From assembly GCA_026399475.1 (NCBI GenBank), contig JAPLQY010000023.1, positions 1 through 64,000 on the forward strand: 64,000 nt of DNA, written 5' to 3'. The notes under the pieces were generated by a model that saw only the letters and a list, made by a program, of their open reading frames with translations, made no database searches and was not told the origin of the DNA. Source of the stretch: Rhodocyclales bacterium (GTDB lineage: Bacteria > Pseudomonadota > Gammaproteobacteria > Burkholderiales > Rhodocyclaceae). Shown here piece by piece: positions 46,092 to 57,271 of the stretch. The first letter of the stretch is position 1; every line of letters starts with the position of its first letter. Made by a program: the position numbers and the translations under genes.

Positions 46092-46098
46092 CGGAGCA

Positions 46099-46548
46099 TT
46101 ATGCGCCGGACAATTTCGCCTTGACCAGCTTCGAGACTTCGCCCATGTCGGCGCGGCCGGCCACCTGGGGCTTGACCAGCGCGATCACCTTGCCCATGTC
46201 GGCGGGTGCCTTGGCGCCTGAGGTGGCGATGGCGGCCATGACAATCGCCTCGACTTCGGCGGCACCGAGGCCCTGCGGCATATAGGCAACGAGCACGGAG
46301 GATTCAAACTTTTCGACATCGGCCAGATCCTGGCGCTTGGCAGCTTCGAACTGGGTGATGGAGTCCTTGCGCTGCTTGAGCATTTTCTCGATCACTGCAA
46401 TCACTGCAGCGTCGTCGATTTCCACTTTCTCGTCGACCCGTTTCTGCTTGATGGCGGCGCGCAGCAGGCTCAGGGCGTCCTTCTTGGCACGCTCGCCGGC
46501 CTTCATGGCGGCTTTCCAGTCGTCGTCGATACGCGTTTCGAGGCTCAT
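46099..46548 (-). CDS. yqeY: YqeY/GatB-like domain protein
   Basis: It encodes 149 residues. SLETRIDDDWKAAMKAGERA at the start and the tail KPQVAGRADMGEVSKLVKAK are characteristic. It matches the GatB C-terminal-like YqeY family, which binds tRNA. It lies in its usual place between rpsU and dnaG, behind a terminator hairpin. Confidence 0.94.
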   Translation of the reverse strand: MSLETRIDDDWKAAMKAGERAKKDALSLLRAAIKQKRVDEKVEIDDAAVIAVIEKMLKQRKDSITQFEAAKRQDLADVEKFESSVLVAYMPQGLGAAEVEAIVMAAIATSGAKAPADMGKVIALVKPQVAGRADMGEVSKLVKAKLSGA

Positions 46549-46571
46549 CAGATCATCCTTTGCAAAAACAC

Positions 46572-46595
46572 AAAAACCGCCTTCCGGCGGTTTTT
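46572..46595 (-). terminator. Internal terminator between rpsU and yqeY-dnaG
   Basis: AAAAACCGCC and GGCGGTTTTT form a perfect stem around TTCC, so it works on either strand. A second small CCGCC/GGCGG stem follows. In the macromolecular-synthesis operon this hairpin lowers dnaG and rpoD expression relative to rpsU. Confidence 0.9.
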
Positions 46596-46668
46596 ACCGC
46601 CTCACGGCGGGTTCCCTGATCAAGCGGTACAACCAAGGTTCGCCCGGAACAGCCGAACCAGGGCTGGC

Positions 46669-46881
46669 TCAATACATCTTTGGCGGCAGAAGCTGGCTGC
46701 GAATGCGCTTGTGATGGCGCTTGACAGCGGCGGCGGCCTTGCGCTTGCGCTCGGTCGTGGGCTTCTCGTAGAACTCGCGTGCACGCAGTTCGGTAAGCAG
46801 ACCAGTCTTTTCGATGGCGCGCTTGAAGCGGCGGATCGCGACTTCAAACGGCTCGTTTTCCTTGAGGCGAATACCCGGCAT
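46669..46881 (-). CDS. rpsU: 30S ribosomal protein S21
   Basis: It encodes 70 residues. [20 protein letters not shown] and [20 protein letters not shown] are the family sequence. It is a basic small-subunit protein important for initiation. AGGATAATTGCA stands before the ATG. Only 5 bases separate it from the upstream glycosyltransferase stop, so its promoter must lie within that gene or further up. Confidence 0.98.
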   Translation of the reverse strand: MPGIRLKENEPFEVAIRRFKRAIEKTGLLTELRAREFYEKPTTERKRKAAAAVKRHHKRIRSQLLPPKMY

Positions 46882-46886
46882 TGCAA

Positions 46887-47966
46887 TTATCCTGGAGAGG
46901 CGGGAAAGGCGCGCATTCTAAACGCTTTGCCATTGATGTCAATTGCCGCCGGAACGGCGGGTGCCGGCGCTCGCCATAACCCCTGCAGCACCTCGTCCAG
47001 GTCGCCGGCCATCAATTGCTCCCGCGTCAGCACTTGAGCGCGGGCATTTTCGGCGAGCCAGGTTGCGAGGTGGGGCGTTTCCGGCCAGTCGTCGCGTTGC
47101 AGATACAGCAGCGGGATGCCGCTGCAGGCTGCCTCGACGAAGGTGCCGTAGCCGGGCTTGGTCACCACCGCGTCGACACTGGCGAATACGTCGCTGAAAT
47201 CCAGGTCGGCCACGTCAAAAGTGCGCACGTCGTTGCGCTGTAGCTTCCATTCGCTGGGCACCAGCCAGTTCAAGCCGGGTGTCTGCGGCCAGTCTTCCAG
47301 CGGCAGACGAAACCCAATGCCGCCCATGGCCAACAAAAGCCAGCGCTCGCTTTCGTTCAGACCCAGGCGCTGCGCTACACGTACGCGATCGCGGCGACCG
47401 ATGCGGGCAATCGGAGCAGTATCGTGCCGATGCCGCAGGTCCGCCATCGGCAGCCCCGGCGTGACACGCAGAAATCCCGTGGCCGCGTTGTAGGCCACCC
47501 GTATCTGGGCATGAATTTCCGCAGCCCACGGCTCGGAGTGGAAATAATGGGCAAACAGGTCCGCCCAGTTCAGCGAGCACAGACCGGCGCCGGCAATGCC
47601 GGCCTCGGCAGCGGCGGCGAGCGGCAGGTAGGCAACATTGCTCAGCACCGCATCGATTTCGTGTCGCCGCAGCCAGTCCACCTCGGCCGCGACCCGCTGC
47701 GGCCAGTGGGCGTGAAACTCCCGATAGCGTTGCGCGCTGGCGACCAGGTCGATATCCACCGCGTTGTACATGGCAAAGCCGAAGTCGCGCGCTTCAGGCA
47801 CATGTACAAAGTCAGCGGCAAGGCGGCGCTCCAGGATCTCGCGCGGAATCGCGCTGCGCACTGTCAGCCGAAGCGTCGGCACGAGCGCATGAAGGGCATC
47901 GAGCACCGGCGCGGTCTGCGCCAGATGACCCAGACCGTGGGCCGAGATATCGACCAGCAGGTGCAT
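46887..47966 (-). CDS. MurG-like glycosyltransferase of unknown substrate
   Basis: It encodes 359 residues with a GT-B fold. [20 protein letters not shown] carries the Gly-rich donor loop (GLGHLAQ), and [20 protein letters not shown] is the C-terminal nucleotide-binding segment (KPGYGT). No membrane segment is seen. It is inserted between tsaD and rpsU, normally close neighbours. It follows a small REC-like gene with a 2-base gap. The C-terminus ends in [17 protein letters not shown] and may overlap the rpsU promoter. Confidence 0.8.
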   Translation of the reverse strand: MHLLVDISAHGLGHLAQTAPVLDALHALVPTLRLTVRSAIPREILERRLAADFVHVPEARDFGFAMYNAVDIDLVASAQRYREFHAHWPQRVAAEVDWLRRHEIDAVLSNVAYLPLAAAAEAGIAGAGLCSLNWADLFAHYFHSEPWAAEIHAQIRVAYNAATGFLRVTPGLPMADLRHRHDTAPIARIGRRDRVRVAQRLGLNESERWLLLAMGGIGFRLPLEDWPQTPGLNWLVPSEWKLQRNDVRTFDVADLDFSDVFASVDAVVTKPGYGTFVEAACSGIPLLYLQRDDWPETPHLATWLAENARAQVLTREQLMAGDLDEVLQGLWRAPAPAVPAAIDINGKAFRMRAFPASPG

Positions 47967-47968
47967 CT

Positions 47969-48286
47969 TCAGCCTGCGAGTTTGAGGCGGCGCGCGACGC
48001 GCTGGCCGACGAAGCTGCGCGCGGCGAAATCGGTCGCGCCGGCCGCCTTCGCGGCTTCCACCGCAATGCCGTCGAAAGTCGCGGCACAGGTGACGATGTC
48101 CACCTCCGGATGCAGCGCCCGCAGCCGGATAATTTCAGCCAGTGCATCGCGTCGGCCCAGGTCGATGACGATGCAGTCGGGCGTCTCGCTGCTGGTCTTC
48201 GTCAGCATCGTCGCGCCGGCGGCCGACCAGACGTGGGTCAGGCGCAGTCGCGTGGTCAGGTCGTGACACAAAAGCAGTATCTTCAT
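47969..48286 (-). CDS. Small receiver-like protein, degenerate
   Basis: It encodes 105 residues. The fold follows a response-regulator receiver: KILLLCHDLTTRLRLTHVWS, then PDCIVIDLGRRDALAEIIRL (aspartate in the phospho-site position) and ATDFAARSFVGQRVARRLKL. The conserved lysine near the end is missing and the acidic pair at the start is weak. It may be a degenerate or stand-alone receiver. It is translated just before the glycosyltransferase, so it may regulate that enzyme. Confidence 0.6.
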   Translation of the reverse strand: MKILLLCHDLTTRLRLTHVWSAAGATMLTKTSSETPDCIVIDLGRRDALAEIIRLRALHPEVDIVTCAATFDGIAVEAAKAAGATDFAARSFVGQRVARRLKLAG

Positions 48287-48409
48287 TTCTTCTTCGCTGC
48301 GCGTCCGGTTCGCCGTGTCCCACCAGGGGACTACCTTCGGGGCGTCGCCAGCACCGACTCTCGGCGGTGCAGCTCCGGCCGATTATAGTCAGCCGGTAGA
48401 ATGCCGCCC

Positions 48410-49426
48410 ATGAAAGTGCTCGGCATCGAATCCTCCTGCGACGAAACCGGCGTTGCCCTCTACGACACCGAGCACGGCCTGCTCGGCCATGCCGTGCATA
48501 CCCAGGTGGCGATGCACGAAGCCTACGGCGGCGTGGTGCCGGAACTGGCCTCGCGCGACCATATCCGGCGCCTGATTCCGCTGCTGGAACGCGTGCTGGC
48601 AGAAGCCGGATGCACGCGCCACGACATCGACGCGATCGCCTACACGGCGGGGCCGGGACTGGCCGGAGCCCTGCTGGTCGGCGCCAGTTTTGCCGAGGCG
48701 CTGGCCCTGGCGCTCGATGTGCCGGCGCTGCCGGTGCACCACCTCGAAGGCCATCTGCTCTCCCCCCTGCTGGCCGACGATGCACCGGCCTTCCCGTTCA
48801 TCGCGCTGCTGGTATCCGGCGGACATACGCAGTTGATGCGCGTGACCCGCGTCGGCGCTTACGAAATGCTCGGCGAGTCGCTGGACGACGCGGCGGGCGA
48901 GGCTTTCGACAAGACCGCCAAGCTGCTCGGCCTGGGTTACCCCGGCGGGCCGGCCCTGGCGAAGGTGGCCGAAAGCGGCCAGCCGGGCCGCTACAAGTTG
49001 CCGCGGCCGATGCTGAATAGCGGTGATTTGTCATTCAGTTTTTCCGGCCTGAAAACGGCGGTGCTGACTGCTGCCCGTGCGAGGGATCTGACGGAGGCCG
49101 ACAAGGCCGACCTTGCCGCGGAATTCCAGGAAGCGGTGACCGAAGTGCTGGCGGCAAAGGCTGTTGAGGCGTGTCGCCGGCACCGACTCTCGTCGCTGGT
49201 GGTGGCGGGCGGAGTCGGCGCCAATCGAAGGCTTCGTCAGCGGCTGGATCAGGCCATGGCGAAGATCGGCGGGCGGGTGTTTTATCCCGCGCTGGAGCTA
49301 TGTACTGACAACGGCGCGATGATCGCTTTTTGCGGTGCGCAACGTTTACTGCAGGGCGACGTGCCAAGGTCTGGTCAGGGCGCTTTCGTGGTTCGTCCGC
49401 GCTGGCCGCTGGATCAGCTTTCCTGA
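48410..49426 (+). CDS. tsaD: tRNA threonylcarbamoyltransferase subunit TsaD
   Basis: It encodes 338 residues from ATG 48410 (ATG 48401 is also in frame). [20 protein letters not shown] opens the ASKHA fold. The metal-binding histidines are in [20 protein letters not shown], and [17 protein letters not shown] marks the nucleotide site. With TsaB, TsaC and TsaE it makes t6A37 on ANN-decoding tRNAs. It is divergent from the REC-like gene. Confidence 0.97.
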   Translation: MKVLGIESSCDETGVALYDTEHGLLGHAVHTQVAMHEAYGGVVPELASRDHIRRLIPLLERVLAEAGCTRHDIDAIAYTAGPGLAGALLVGASFAEALALALDVPALPVHHLEGHLLSPLLADDAPAFPFIALLVSGGHTQLMRVTRVGAYEMLGESLDDAAGEAFDKTAKLLGLGYPGGPALAKVAESGQPGRYKLPRPMLNSGDLSFSFSGLKTAVLTAARARDLTEADKADLAAEFQEAVTEVLAAKAVEACRRHRLSSLVVAGGVGANRRLRQRLDQAMAKIGGRVFYPALELCTDNGAMIAFCGAQRLLQGDVPRSGQGAFVVRPRWPLDQLS

Positions 49427-49445
49427 ACGCCGGACCCGATAGCGG

Positions 49446-50354
49446 TCAAGGAGATCCGTCGCGCAGCAGATTGGCAATATGCTGGACGCGTTCGCTCATC
49501 GAGCGCAGGAGCGCAATGCCGAATGCCGGCTTCGACTTGATCATCGACAGAAAGTCCTGGCGGGAGACCAGTAGCCAGGCGCTCTCCGTTTCGGCCGTGG
49601 CGGTAGCGGAACGACCGGAACGATCGACCAGTGCCATTTCGCCGAAAACCCCTCCCGGCTCGACATATTCGATCAACAGGCGATCAACCGATATCGCAAT
49701 GCGGCCCTGAATCACGATGAACATGCAGGCGCCCAGCGCGCCCTGGGTGACAACATTGGTGCCGGCCTGAGCGATGGTCGGCGAGGGGTCGCCAAGTTCG
49801 CGCTGCAAGTCTGCCAGCATCTTCTTGTCCAGCGTACCTTTGTGCACCAGTGCCGCAACCGAAGTCTTCTTTGCTTCACCGAGCTTCGCGACGCTACGCC
49901 GCAAGCGCTGGGCCATGATGCTCATCAGCATCAGCGCAAATTCGGGCATTTGCTGCAGTGAATGGAGGAAAGCTTTTTCATCGAGCGACAGTACCCGGCA
50001 ATTCTTGCGGGCCGTCGCCGTCGCGCTTCTGGGAATGTCGGCGATGGCCGCCATTTCGCCAAATATCTCGCCAGGCAAGACCAGTTCCAGCGGCTTGCCC
50101 TTGAGCGTCAGGGCAACTTCGCCTTCGAGCAACAGATAAATGCGGGCGCCCTTGGAGAAAAATCCTCCCGACTTCTCGTCTTCGACAAAAATCTGCTTGC
50201 CGGCCGGGAACTGCTCCTGTGTTCCTGCGACGCGAAAAAATCCAAGAGCCAGCTTGGGGTCGTAGAGGGAAGCCGGTTCGCCTGCTGCGCTCGTGTTTGC
50301 CGGTGGCGTCCGAACCGGCGCACCGGATTTGCCTGAAAAGTCCAAATCATCCAT
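49446..50354 (-). CDS. Protein with two cyclic-nucleotide-binding domains
   Basis: It encodes 302 residues from ATG 50354 (AGGAAA upstream). Two cNMP-binding beta-roll domains are visible. The first has ELVLPGEIFGEMAAIADIPR with SATATARKN and the second has VEPGGVFGEMALVDRSGRSA. Both hold the FGE..AL..R.. phosphate-binding cassette. There is no DNA-binding or catalytic domain, so it may be an adaptor or sensor. The segment between the domains is a helical linker. It is convergent with tsaD. Confidence 0.85.
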   Translation of the reverse strand: MDDLDFSGKSGAPVRTPPANTSAAGEPASLYDPKLALGFFRVAGTQEQFPAGKQIFVEDEKSGGFFSKGARIYLLLEGEVALTLKGKPLELVLPGEIFGEMAAIADIPRSATATARKNCRVLSLDEKAFLHSLQQMPEFALMLMSIMAQRLRRSVAKLGEAKKTSVAALVHKGTLDKKMLADLQRELGDPSPTIAQAGTNVVTQGALGACMFIVIQGRIAISVDRLLIEYVEPGGVFGEMALVDRSGRSATATAETESAWLLVSRQDFLSMIKSKPAFGIALLRSMSERVQHIANLLRDGSP

Positions 50355-50514
50355 GGGAGAGTTTCCTGGATAGAAATAAGCGAAGTGCGTTTTGCCGCAG
50401 GCCACAATTATAAGCGGCAACTTGCGATAGATTCCTGTCCTGCGATCTTCAAGCGAGCCAGAAATCCCGGTTAAAATGGATTTCATCGGCACGCAAACAA
50501 CTTCGGAGCCTCCG

Positions 50515-50922
50515 ATGGGCTGGACGGATAATCTACTTACCGGAATTCACGAGATCGACCAGCAGCACCAGGTTCTGTTCGATGTTGTGGCGCGCCTTGA
50601 ACAGGCCGTTACTTCAGACGAGAAATGGTCGGCCGTGCATTTCGCACTCGTCGAGCTGACCAATTTTGCCAATATCCACTTCGCCGTCGAAGAGGCTCTG
50701 ATGCGCATGCACGGATTTCCCGACCTGGATGCGCACATCGCTGCTCACAGGGCGTTCTCTGCGGATCTGGCTGAAATCAAGAAGCATTCGATTCGTGACG
50801 ACGTCAGCAATGAAATGACCGATTGGCTGACCAAGTGGCTGGTCGATCACATAGGCGTTGTTGATCGCGCCTACATCCCGCATCTGCGCACTGCGGCGCT
50901 GATAACTACAGCCCGGCGCTGA
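50515..50922 (+). CDS. Bacteriohemerythrin
   Basis: It encodes 135 residues from ATG 50515. The di-iron ligands are the expected ones: His in LTGIHEIDQQHQVLFDV (two histidines and a Glu), FANIHFAVEEALM (His and Glu), DAHIAAHRAF and WLVDHIGVVD. The four-helix bundle binds O2 reversibly and may store or sense it. It is a single-domain protein, not fused to a chemoreceptor or GGDEF. Confidence 0.93.
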   Translation: MGWTDNLLTGIHEIDQQHQVLFDVVARLEQAVTSDEKWSAVHFALVELTNFANIHFAVEEALMRMHGFPDLDAHIAAHRAFSADLAEIKKHSIRDDVSNEMTDWLTKWLVDHIGVVDRAYIPHLRTAALITTARR

Positions 50923-50930
50923 GCCGCGCT

Positions 50931-51545
50931 TCAAGGCGGATTGAGGTCCCCGGTCTGTTTCCTGCCGCCGAGCCGGCCTTCGGTGCCGGCGAGCAGCTTG
51001 CGGATGTTGCTCTTGTGGCGGTAGATCAGCACCGCACACATCAGCCCCACGGCCAAGGTGATTTCGGGTTTTCCGAGCAGCCACCAGGTGAGGACGGGCG
51101 CGGCCGTCGCTGCCGCCGGCGCCGCCAGTGAGGAATAGCGCGTGATGGCGAGAACCGTCAGCCAGACGACCGCCGTGATTCCGCCCGCCGCGCCGGAGAA
51201 ACCGAGCAGCACGCCCAGTGCGGTCGCCACCCCCTTGCCACCGCGGAAGCGGAGAGTGCAGGGAAAGACATGTCCGACGAACGCCGCCAGGCCCGCTACC
51301 GCCGTCGCGGCTTCGCCGGCGCCAACTCGTGCGGCAATGAACATGGCGAGCCAACCCTTGGCTGCGTCGCCGATCAGTGTCAACAAGGCCGCGGCCTTGT
51401 TGCCGCTGCGCAGCACATTGGTGGCGCCTGGATTGCCCGAGCCGAAACTGCGTGGATCGGCCAGGCGAAAGGCGCGCGAGACGATCACGGCGAAGGGCAC
51501 GGAGCCGAGGAGATAGCCAAGGACAGCAGAAACAAGCAGGTTCAT
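50931..51545 (-). CDS. plsY: Acyl-phosphate glycerol-3-phosphate acyltransferase PlsY
   Basis: It encodes 204 residues with several membrane segments. The family motifs are SGNPGATNVLRSGNKAAALL, FRGGKGVATALGVLLG and the late KSNIRKLLAGTEGR. It uses acyl-phosphate made by PlsX to acylate glycerol-3-phosphate. It is convergent with the hemerythrin gene. Confidence 0.96.
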   Translation of the reverse strand: MNLLVSAVLGYLLGSVPFAVIVSRAFRLADPRSFGSGNPGATNVLRSGNKAAALLTLIGDAAKGWLAMFIAARVGAGEAATAVAGLAAFVGHVFPCTLRFRGGKGVATALGVLLGFSGAAGGITAVVWLTVLAITRYSSLAAPAAATAAPVLTWWLLGKPEITLAVGLMCAVLIYRHKSNIRKLLAGTEGRLGGRKQTGDLNPP

Positions 51546-51589
51546 TGCGGATTCCCTAGAATGGAGCGATTTTAAACTGGGGACGCCAC

Positions 51590-51949
51590 GTGGACTTCAT
51601 TTTCATTGACGACATGCGGGTCGACGCGCATGTCGGAATTTTCGAACGTGAGAAGGCCGCCCCGCAGACGCTGGAGATCAACCTGACCTTCGGCGTGCCG
51701 GACGAGGCGGCACAGGACGACGACATCGACAAGACGATTCGTTACGACGCGGTGATCGATCGCATTCGCGCCGAACTGGCGGTGCGACACTTCAACCTGC
51801 TGGAGACGCTAGGCGAATACGTGATTGGGCTGCTGCTGAACGAGTTCGGTGCGCCCTGGGTCAAGATCAGCATCGCCAAGATGGGCATCATGAAGGGCGT
51901 GCGGCGGGTCGGCGTGCAGATCGAGCGATCCCGCGCGGATCGAGCCTGA
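51590..51949 (+). CDS. folB: Dihydroneopterin aldolase
   Basis: It encodes 119 residues, starting on GTG. MRVDAHVGIFEREKAAPQTL is the signature with the conserved glutamate, and the later helix SRADRA ends it. FolB makes 6-hydroxymethyldihydropterin for folate. It is divergent from plsY, which is a common arrangement in proteobacteria. Confidence 0.95.
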   Translation: MDFIFIDDMRVDAHVGIFEREKAAPQTLEINLTFGVPDEAAQDDDIDKTIRYDAVIDRIRAELAVRHFNLLETLGEYVIGLLLNEFGAPWVKISIAKMGIMKGVRRVGVQIERSRADRA

Positions 51950-51993
51950 GCTAGCACGCCTCCGCGGTGGGGGCTACTTCAAGCGGACTGGTT

Positions 51994-52485
51994 TCAATCG
52001 GCCAGTCCGCATTCGACGATCTTCGGCTGCAGCACGCGCAGGATGTCGTGCGGATGCACGCCGACCAGATAGCCCCGTTTGCCGCCGTTGATGTAGATCA
52101 GCGGCAGATCGAGAATGGATTTTTCCAGATGCACCGGCAGCGGCTTTTTGGTGCCGAACGGGGAGCAGCCGCCGACCATGTAGCCGGTATGGCGCAACGC
52201 GTCCTCGGGTTTGCAGGGGCTGACCTTCTTGACCCCGATCTGGCGCGCCAACTCCTTGGTGGACACCTTGCGATCGCCGTGCATCAGGACGATCAGGGGC
52301 TTTGCGTTTTCGTCTTCCATCACCAGCGTCTTGACCACCGCATGTTCTGCGACGTTGAGTTCGCGGGCGGACACGTTGGTGCCGCCATGTTCCTCGTACT
52401 CGTAAAGATGGTTGGAATGGGCGATGCCGTGTTTGTGGAGGAACTTGGTCGCGGGGGTTTCGGGGGCTTGGGTATCGTGTCTCAT
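51994..52485 (-). CDS. ybaK: Cys-tRNA(Pro) deacylase YbaK/EbsC-type
   Basis: It encodes 163 residues from ATG 52485. KTLVMEDENAKPLIVLMHGD and YMVGGCSPFGTKKPLPVHLE are typical of the YbaK editing domain, including the catalytic-lysine region. It clears Cys wrongly attached to tRNA-Pro. It is monocistronic and divergent from the DUF1223 gene, with 113 bases between them. Confidence 0.93.
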   Translation of the reverse strand: MRHDTQAPETPATKFLHKHGIAHSNHLYEYEEHGGTNVSARELNVAEHAVVKTLVMEDENAKPLIVLMHGDRKVSTKELARQIGVKKVSPCKPEDALRHTGYMVGGCSPFGTKKPLPVHLEKSILDLPLIYINGGKRGYLVGVHPHDILRVLQPKIVECGLAD

Positions 52486-52598
52486 GGGATTTATTCTACC
52501 CCTCGTCCGTCGGGACCGGCTGCTGTGTGTAAGGAATTCGGATTTTCCGCGTCCAATCAATGGACGCTATCGGGCGCCGTCTTTTTTGGAGCTGTGCC

Positions 52599-53360
52599 AT
52601 GAATGCTGGTCGATTCGCCTGCCTGACGCTCGCCTGCTTTTTCCCGGCGATGAGCACAGAGATCTTCGCCGCGGCGGCTTGCGCTGCGAGCAGCGGCGCA
52701 CAGCGCGCCGTGCTGCTCGAGCTTTACACCTCGGAAGGCTGCGACAGTTGCCCGCCGGCCGATCGCAGACTGTCGCAGTTCAAGGCGCAAGTCGACTACG
52801 CAGGCCGTGTCGTGCCGCTGGCCTTCCATGTCGACTACTGGGATCGGCTGGGGTGGGTTGATCGTTTTGGCAGCGCCCGGTACACCCAGCGGCAGCAGGC
52901 GATGGCGGGCCTTGCCCGCTCACGCCTGGTGTATACGCCGCAGTTCCTGCGCAACGGGCGCGATTGGCGCAGTGCGGGCAGTCCACTTGATGGTATCGGG
53001 GCAACAGCCCCCGGCCTGCGTATCGTGCTCGAACTTGGGGTGTCGACGAATGGGCTGCTGGCGCTGAATGGCGAGATTTCCGCGGCGAATGCAGGGGTCG
53101 AGGCCTGGCTCGCGGTGTATGAAAACAATCTGGAGTCGCAGGTGCGTGCCGGAGAGAACGCCGGCAAGACGCTGCATCACGATTACGTGGTGCGTCGCCT
53201 GATTGGTCCGCTGGCGCTGGACCGGGAAGGCCGCTTGTCCCTGCGCCAGCAGATTGCGCTGGAGGCCGACTGGAAGCGTGCCGATCTGGGGGTGGCGGTC
53301 TTCCTTCAGGACAAGGCCAGCGGCGAGATTCTGCAGGCCTTGCAACGACACGCCTGCTAG
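52599..53360 (+). CDS. DUF1223 periplasmic protein (thioredoxin-like fold)
   Basis: It encodes 253 residues from ATG 52599. The signal peptide is AGRFACLTLACFFPAMSTEI. The motif LYTSEGCDSCPPADRRLSQF is the CxxC-containing DUF1223 signature near residue 45, and LAFHVDYWDRLGWVDRFGSA follows. The fold is thioredoxin-like and the protein probably sits in the periplasm. Its partner and reaction are not known. It overlaps xerD at its end, in convergent orientation. Confidence 0.92.
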   Translation: MNAGRFACLTLACFFPAMSTEIFAAAACAASSGAQRAVLLELYTSEGCDSCPPADRRLSQFKAQVDYAGRVVPLAFHVDYWDRLGWVDRFGSARYTQRQQAMAGLARSRLVYTPQFLRNGRDWRSAGSPLDGIGATAPGLRIVLELGVSTNGLLALNGEISAANAGVEAWLAVYENNLESQVRAGENAGKTLHHDYVVRRLIGPLALDREGRLSLRQQIALEADWKRADLGVAVFLQDKASGEILQALQRHAC

Positions 53361-54256
53361 CCGCGGGGATGGTGCAGGCGATGCAGTTGTTTCAGCCGCT
53401 CGCGGGCGACATGGGTATATACCTGCGTCGTTGAAATGTCGGCGTGACCGAGCAGCAGTTGCACCACGCGCAGGTCGGCACCGTGATTCAGAAGATGGGT
53501 GGCGAAGGCATGACGCAGCACATGGGGTGAGATGCGCTCCCGGGTTATGCCGACACGCACCGCGTATTTCTTGACCAGCATCCAGAACATCTGCCGCGTC
53601 ATGCCGCTGCCGCGCGTGGTGACGAACACGGCGTCGGATACGTGCTGTTTGAGCAGCTCGCTGCGCGCACCGGTAATGTAGCGCTGCAGCCATTCGGCAG
53701 CGATTTGTCCCAGCGGCACCAGCCTTTCCTTCGAGCCCTTGCCCATCACGCGCACCACGTTGTCATTGAGACTGACCTCGAACAGGCGCACGCCGACCAG
53801 CTCGGAAACGCGCAAGCCCGTGGCATAGAGCAGCTCGAACATGGCCCGATCGCGCAGGCCGAGCGGAGTGGTCACGTCCGGTGCGTTGAGCAGGTCTTCC
53901 ACCTGCTTCTCCGACAGGGTCTTGGGAAAGCGCTGGATGGTGCCGGGCTTGTCGATGTTCAGCAGCGGATCGGCCTGTAGCCGGCCCTGATCCAGCAGCC
54001 AGCGGTAGCATCGCCGCAGCGTCGCCATCAGCCGCCGCTGGCTGGTCGACTTGATGCCGCCGGGGCGGGCGTTCAAGTGCGCGAGATAGGCGTTGATCGC
54101 CGCCTCGGAGGCTGCGGCTATCGACTCGTGACGCGGCGCCAGCCAGCCGGCAAACAGCGTCAGATCGCTGCGGTAACTCGCCAGCGTGTTCTTCGAGAGT
54201 CCGTCAGCGAGCCACAGCGCGTCGATGAATTCGTCGATCAGCGCGGCGTCAGTCAT
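53357..54256 (-). CDS. xerD: Tyrosine recombinase XerD
   Basis: It encodes 299 residues from ATG 54256. The catalytic RHRH-Y set lies in ATGLRVSELVGVRLFEVSLN (Arg), SPHVLRHAFATHLLNHGADL (His, Arg), LGHADISTTQVYTHVARERL (His, Tyr). The N-terminal SAM-like domain opens with DEFIDALWLADGLSKNTLAS. It resolves chromosome dimers at dif with XerC. A longer upstream frame runs through a dispersed repeat and is not needed. Confidence 0.97.
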   Translation of the reverse strand: MTDAALIDEFIDALWLADGLSKNTLASYRSDLTLFAGWLAPRHESIAAASEAAINAYLAHLNARPGGIKSTSQRRLMATLRRCYRWLLDQGRLQADPLLNIDKPGTIQRFPKTLSEKQVEDLLNAPDVTTPLGLRDRAMFELLYATGLRVSELVGVRLFEVSLNDNVVRVMGKGSKERLVPLGQIAAEWLQRYITGARSELLKQHVSDAVFVTTRGSGMTRQMFWMLVKKYAVRVGITRERISPHVLRHAFATHLLNHGADLRVVQLLLGHADISTTQVYTHVARERLKQLHRLHHPRG

Positions 54257-54317
54257 GCCTTGCCGCCGGGCCGTCCCAAGGCAAGGCAATCGTGCTCTGG
54301 GAGCGCAGCGAACATCC

Positions 54318-54354
54318 GTCACCCCCTTCCGCGGGAAGGGGGCTGGGGGGAAGG
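54318..54354 (+). repeat. Dispersed GTCACCCC repeat, copy (D)
   Basis: GTCACCCCCTTCCGCGGG and AAGGGGGCTGGGGGGAAGG form the palindromic core. The repeat ends the ogt coding frame and adds the tail AEPSPQPPSRGRG to its product. It lies between xerD and ogt, opposite in orientation to copy B. Confidence 0.75.
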
Positions 54355-54819
54355 CTCTGCGTGTTCGTGCAGCAGCAGCCACTTCTTGATGTCGAGCAGG
54401 AAGCCGCCGCGCTGGCGCGCGAAACCGCCGAGGCCATGGTTCGCCCCAACGACGCGGTGACAGGGCACGACGATCGGATAGGGGTTGGCGCCGCAGGCAT
54501 TGCCCACCGCGCGCGGGCCGCTGTGAATGGCGGCGGCGACTTCGCCGTAGCTCATGGTCCGTCCGGCCGGGATGGAGGCTATCTGCTCCCAGACCTTGCG
54601 CTGGAAATGCGTGCCTGCAGGCGCCAGCGGCAGGCCGAATTCGAAGCGTGGGTCCTTCAGCCAGGCGCGCAACTGGCGCACGGCTTCCTTCGCCAGCGGG
54701 GTCTTTGGTGCGACTTCCGGCTGCGGTTCGAGGTAGGAGATCTCGGTGATCTCGTCCACATTGCAGCAGATGCCGATGCTGAATTCCGGTGCGGACAGGA
54801 CGGCGGAATAGGGTTTCAT
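54319..54819 (-). CDS. ogt: Methylated-DNA-protein cysteine methyltransferase
   Basis: It encodes 166 residues from ATG 54819, which overlaps the DUF1850 stop (ATGA). The active site is IVVPCHRVVGANHGLGGFA with the acceptor cysteine, and RTMSYGEVAAAI lies in the DNA-binding helix. It repairs O6-alkylguanine. The last ~13 residues (AEPSPQPPSRGRG) come from the dispersed repeat and are not part of the family's fold. Confidence 0.94.
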   Translation of the reverse strand: MKPYSAVLSAPEFSIGICCNVDEITEISYLEPQPEVAPKTPLAKEAVRQLRAWLKDPRFEFGLPLAPAGTHFQRKVWEQIASIPAGRTMSYGEVAAAIHSGPRAVGNACGANPYPIVVPCHRVVGANHGLGGFARQRGGFLLDIKKWLLLHEHAEPSPQPPSRGRG

Positions 54820-55186
54820 GGCGGGCATTCCCTGATTTCGATCACGGCGTTATTGTCGATCCCCGGCAGATGATCTGCAAGCGGTCGGCAACGGCCATCG
54901 ACGCACAACTCGTAGCCGGTCGTGTGGGGCGAATGGGTGAGGCGCAGCACGCTCTGCGGCGAAAGCGCCGGCCGGTAATGCCAGACGCCATTCTTGAACG
55001 CCGCGCCTGGCGGAGGTTCCATGCCGGCGCCGCTGCCGCGAATGCGCGCTTCACTGATGACCAGCGCAGTGCCTTCGATATGCCAGTCTTCCTCCCAGCG
55101 GACTTTCTCTATCGAGTGCATCCAGGCGAGGGTGAATGCGTTGTTGGCGAGCACGGCGCTGACCGCGCCCGCCGCGAGGCAGAGGC

Positions 55187-55190
<4 letters not shown>
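54816..55190 (-). CDS. DUF1850 protein of the TRAP cluster
   Basis: It encodes 124 residues. The N-terminus carries a hydrophobic export-like segment (SLCLAAGAVSAVLANNAFTL), and AWMHSIEKVRWEEDWHIEG is the DUF1850 signature. Members accompany TAXI-type TRAP transporters. It overlaps the transporter gene (ATGA) and ogt, so it is cotranscribed. Its role in uptake is unknown. Confidence 0.9.
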
Positions 55191-57262
<2,072 letters not shown>

Positions 57263-57271
57263 GGCCCGCCC

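Noticed and set aside
52549-52567. GCGTCCA/TGGACGC hairpin before the DUF1223 gene, with T6 downstream
   Set aside because: The T-run is 13 or more bases away and the hairpin does not follow a gene on that strand, so terminator function is doubtful.
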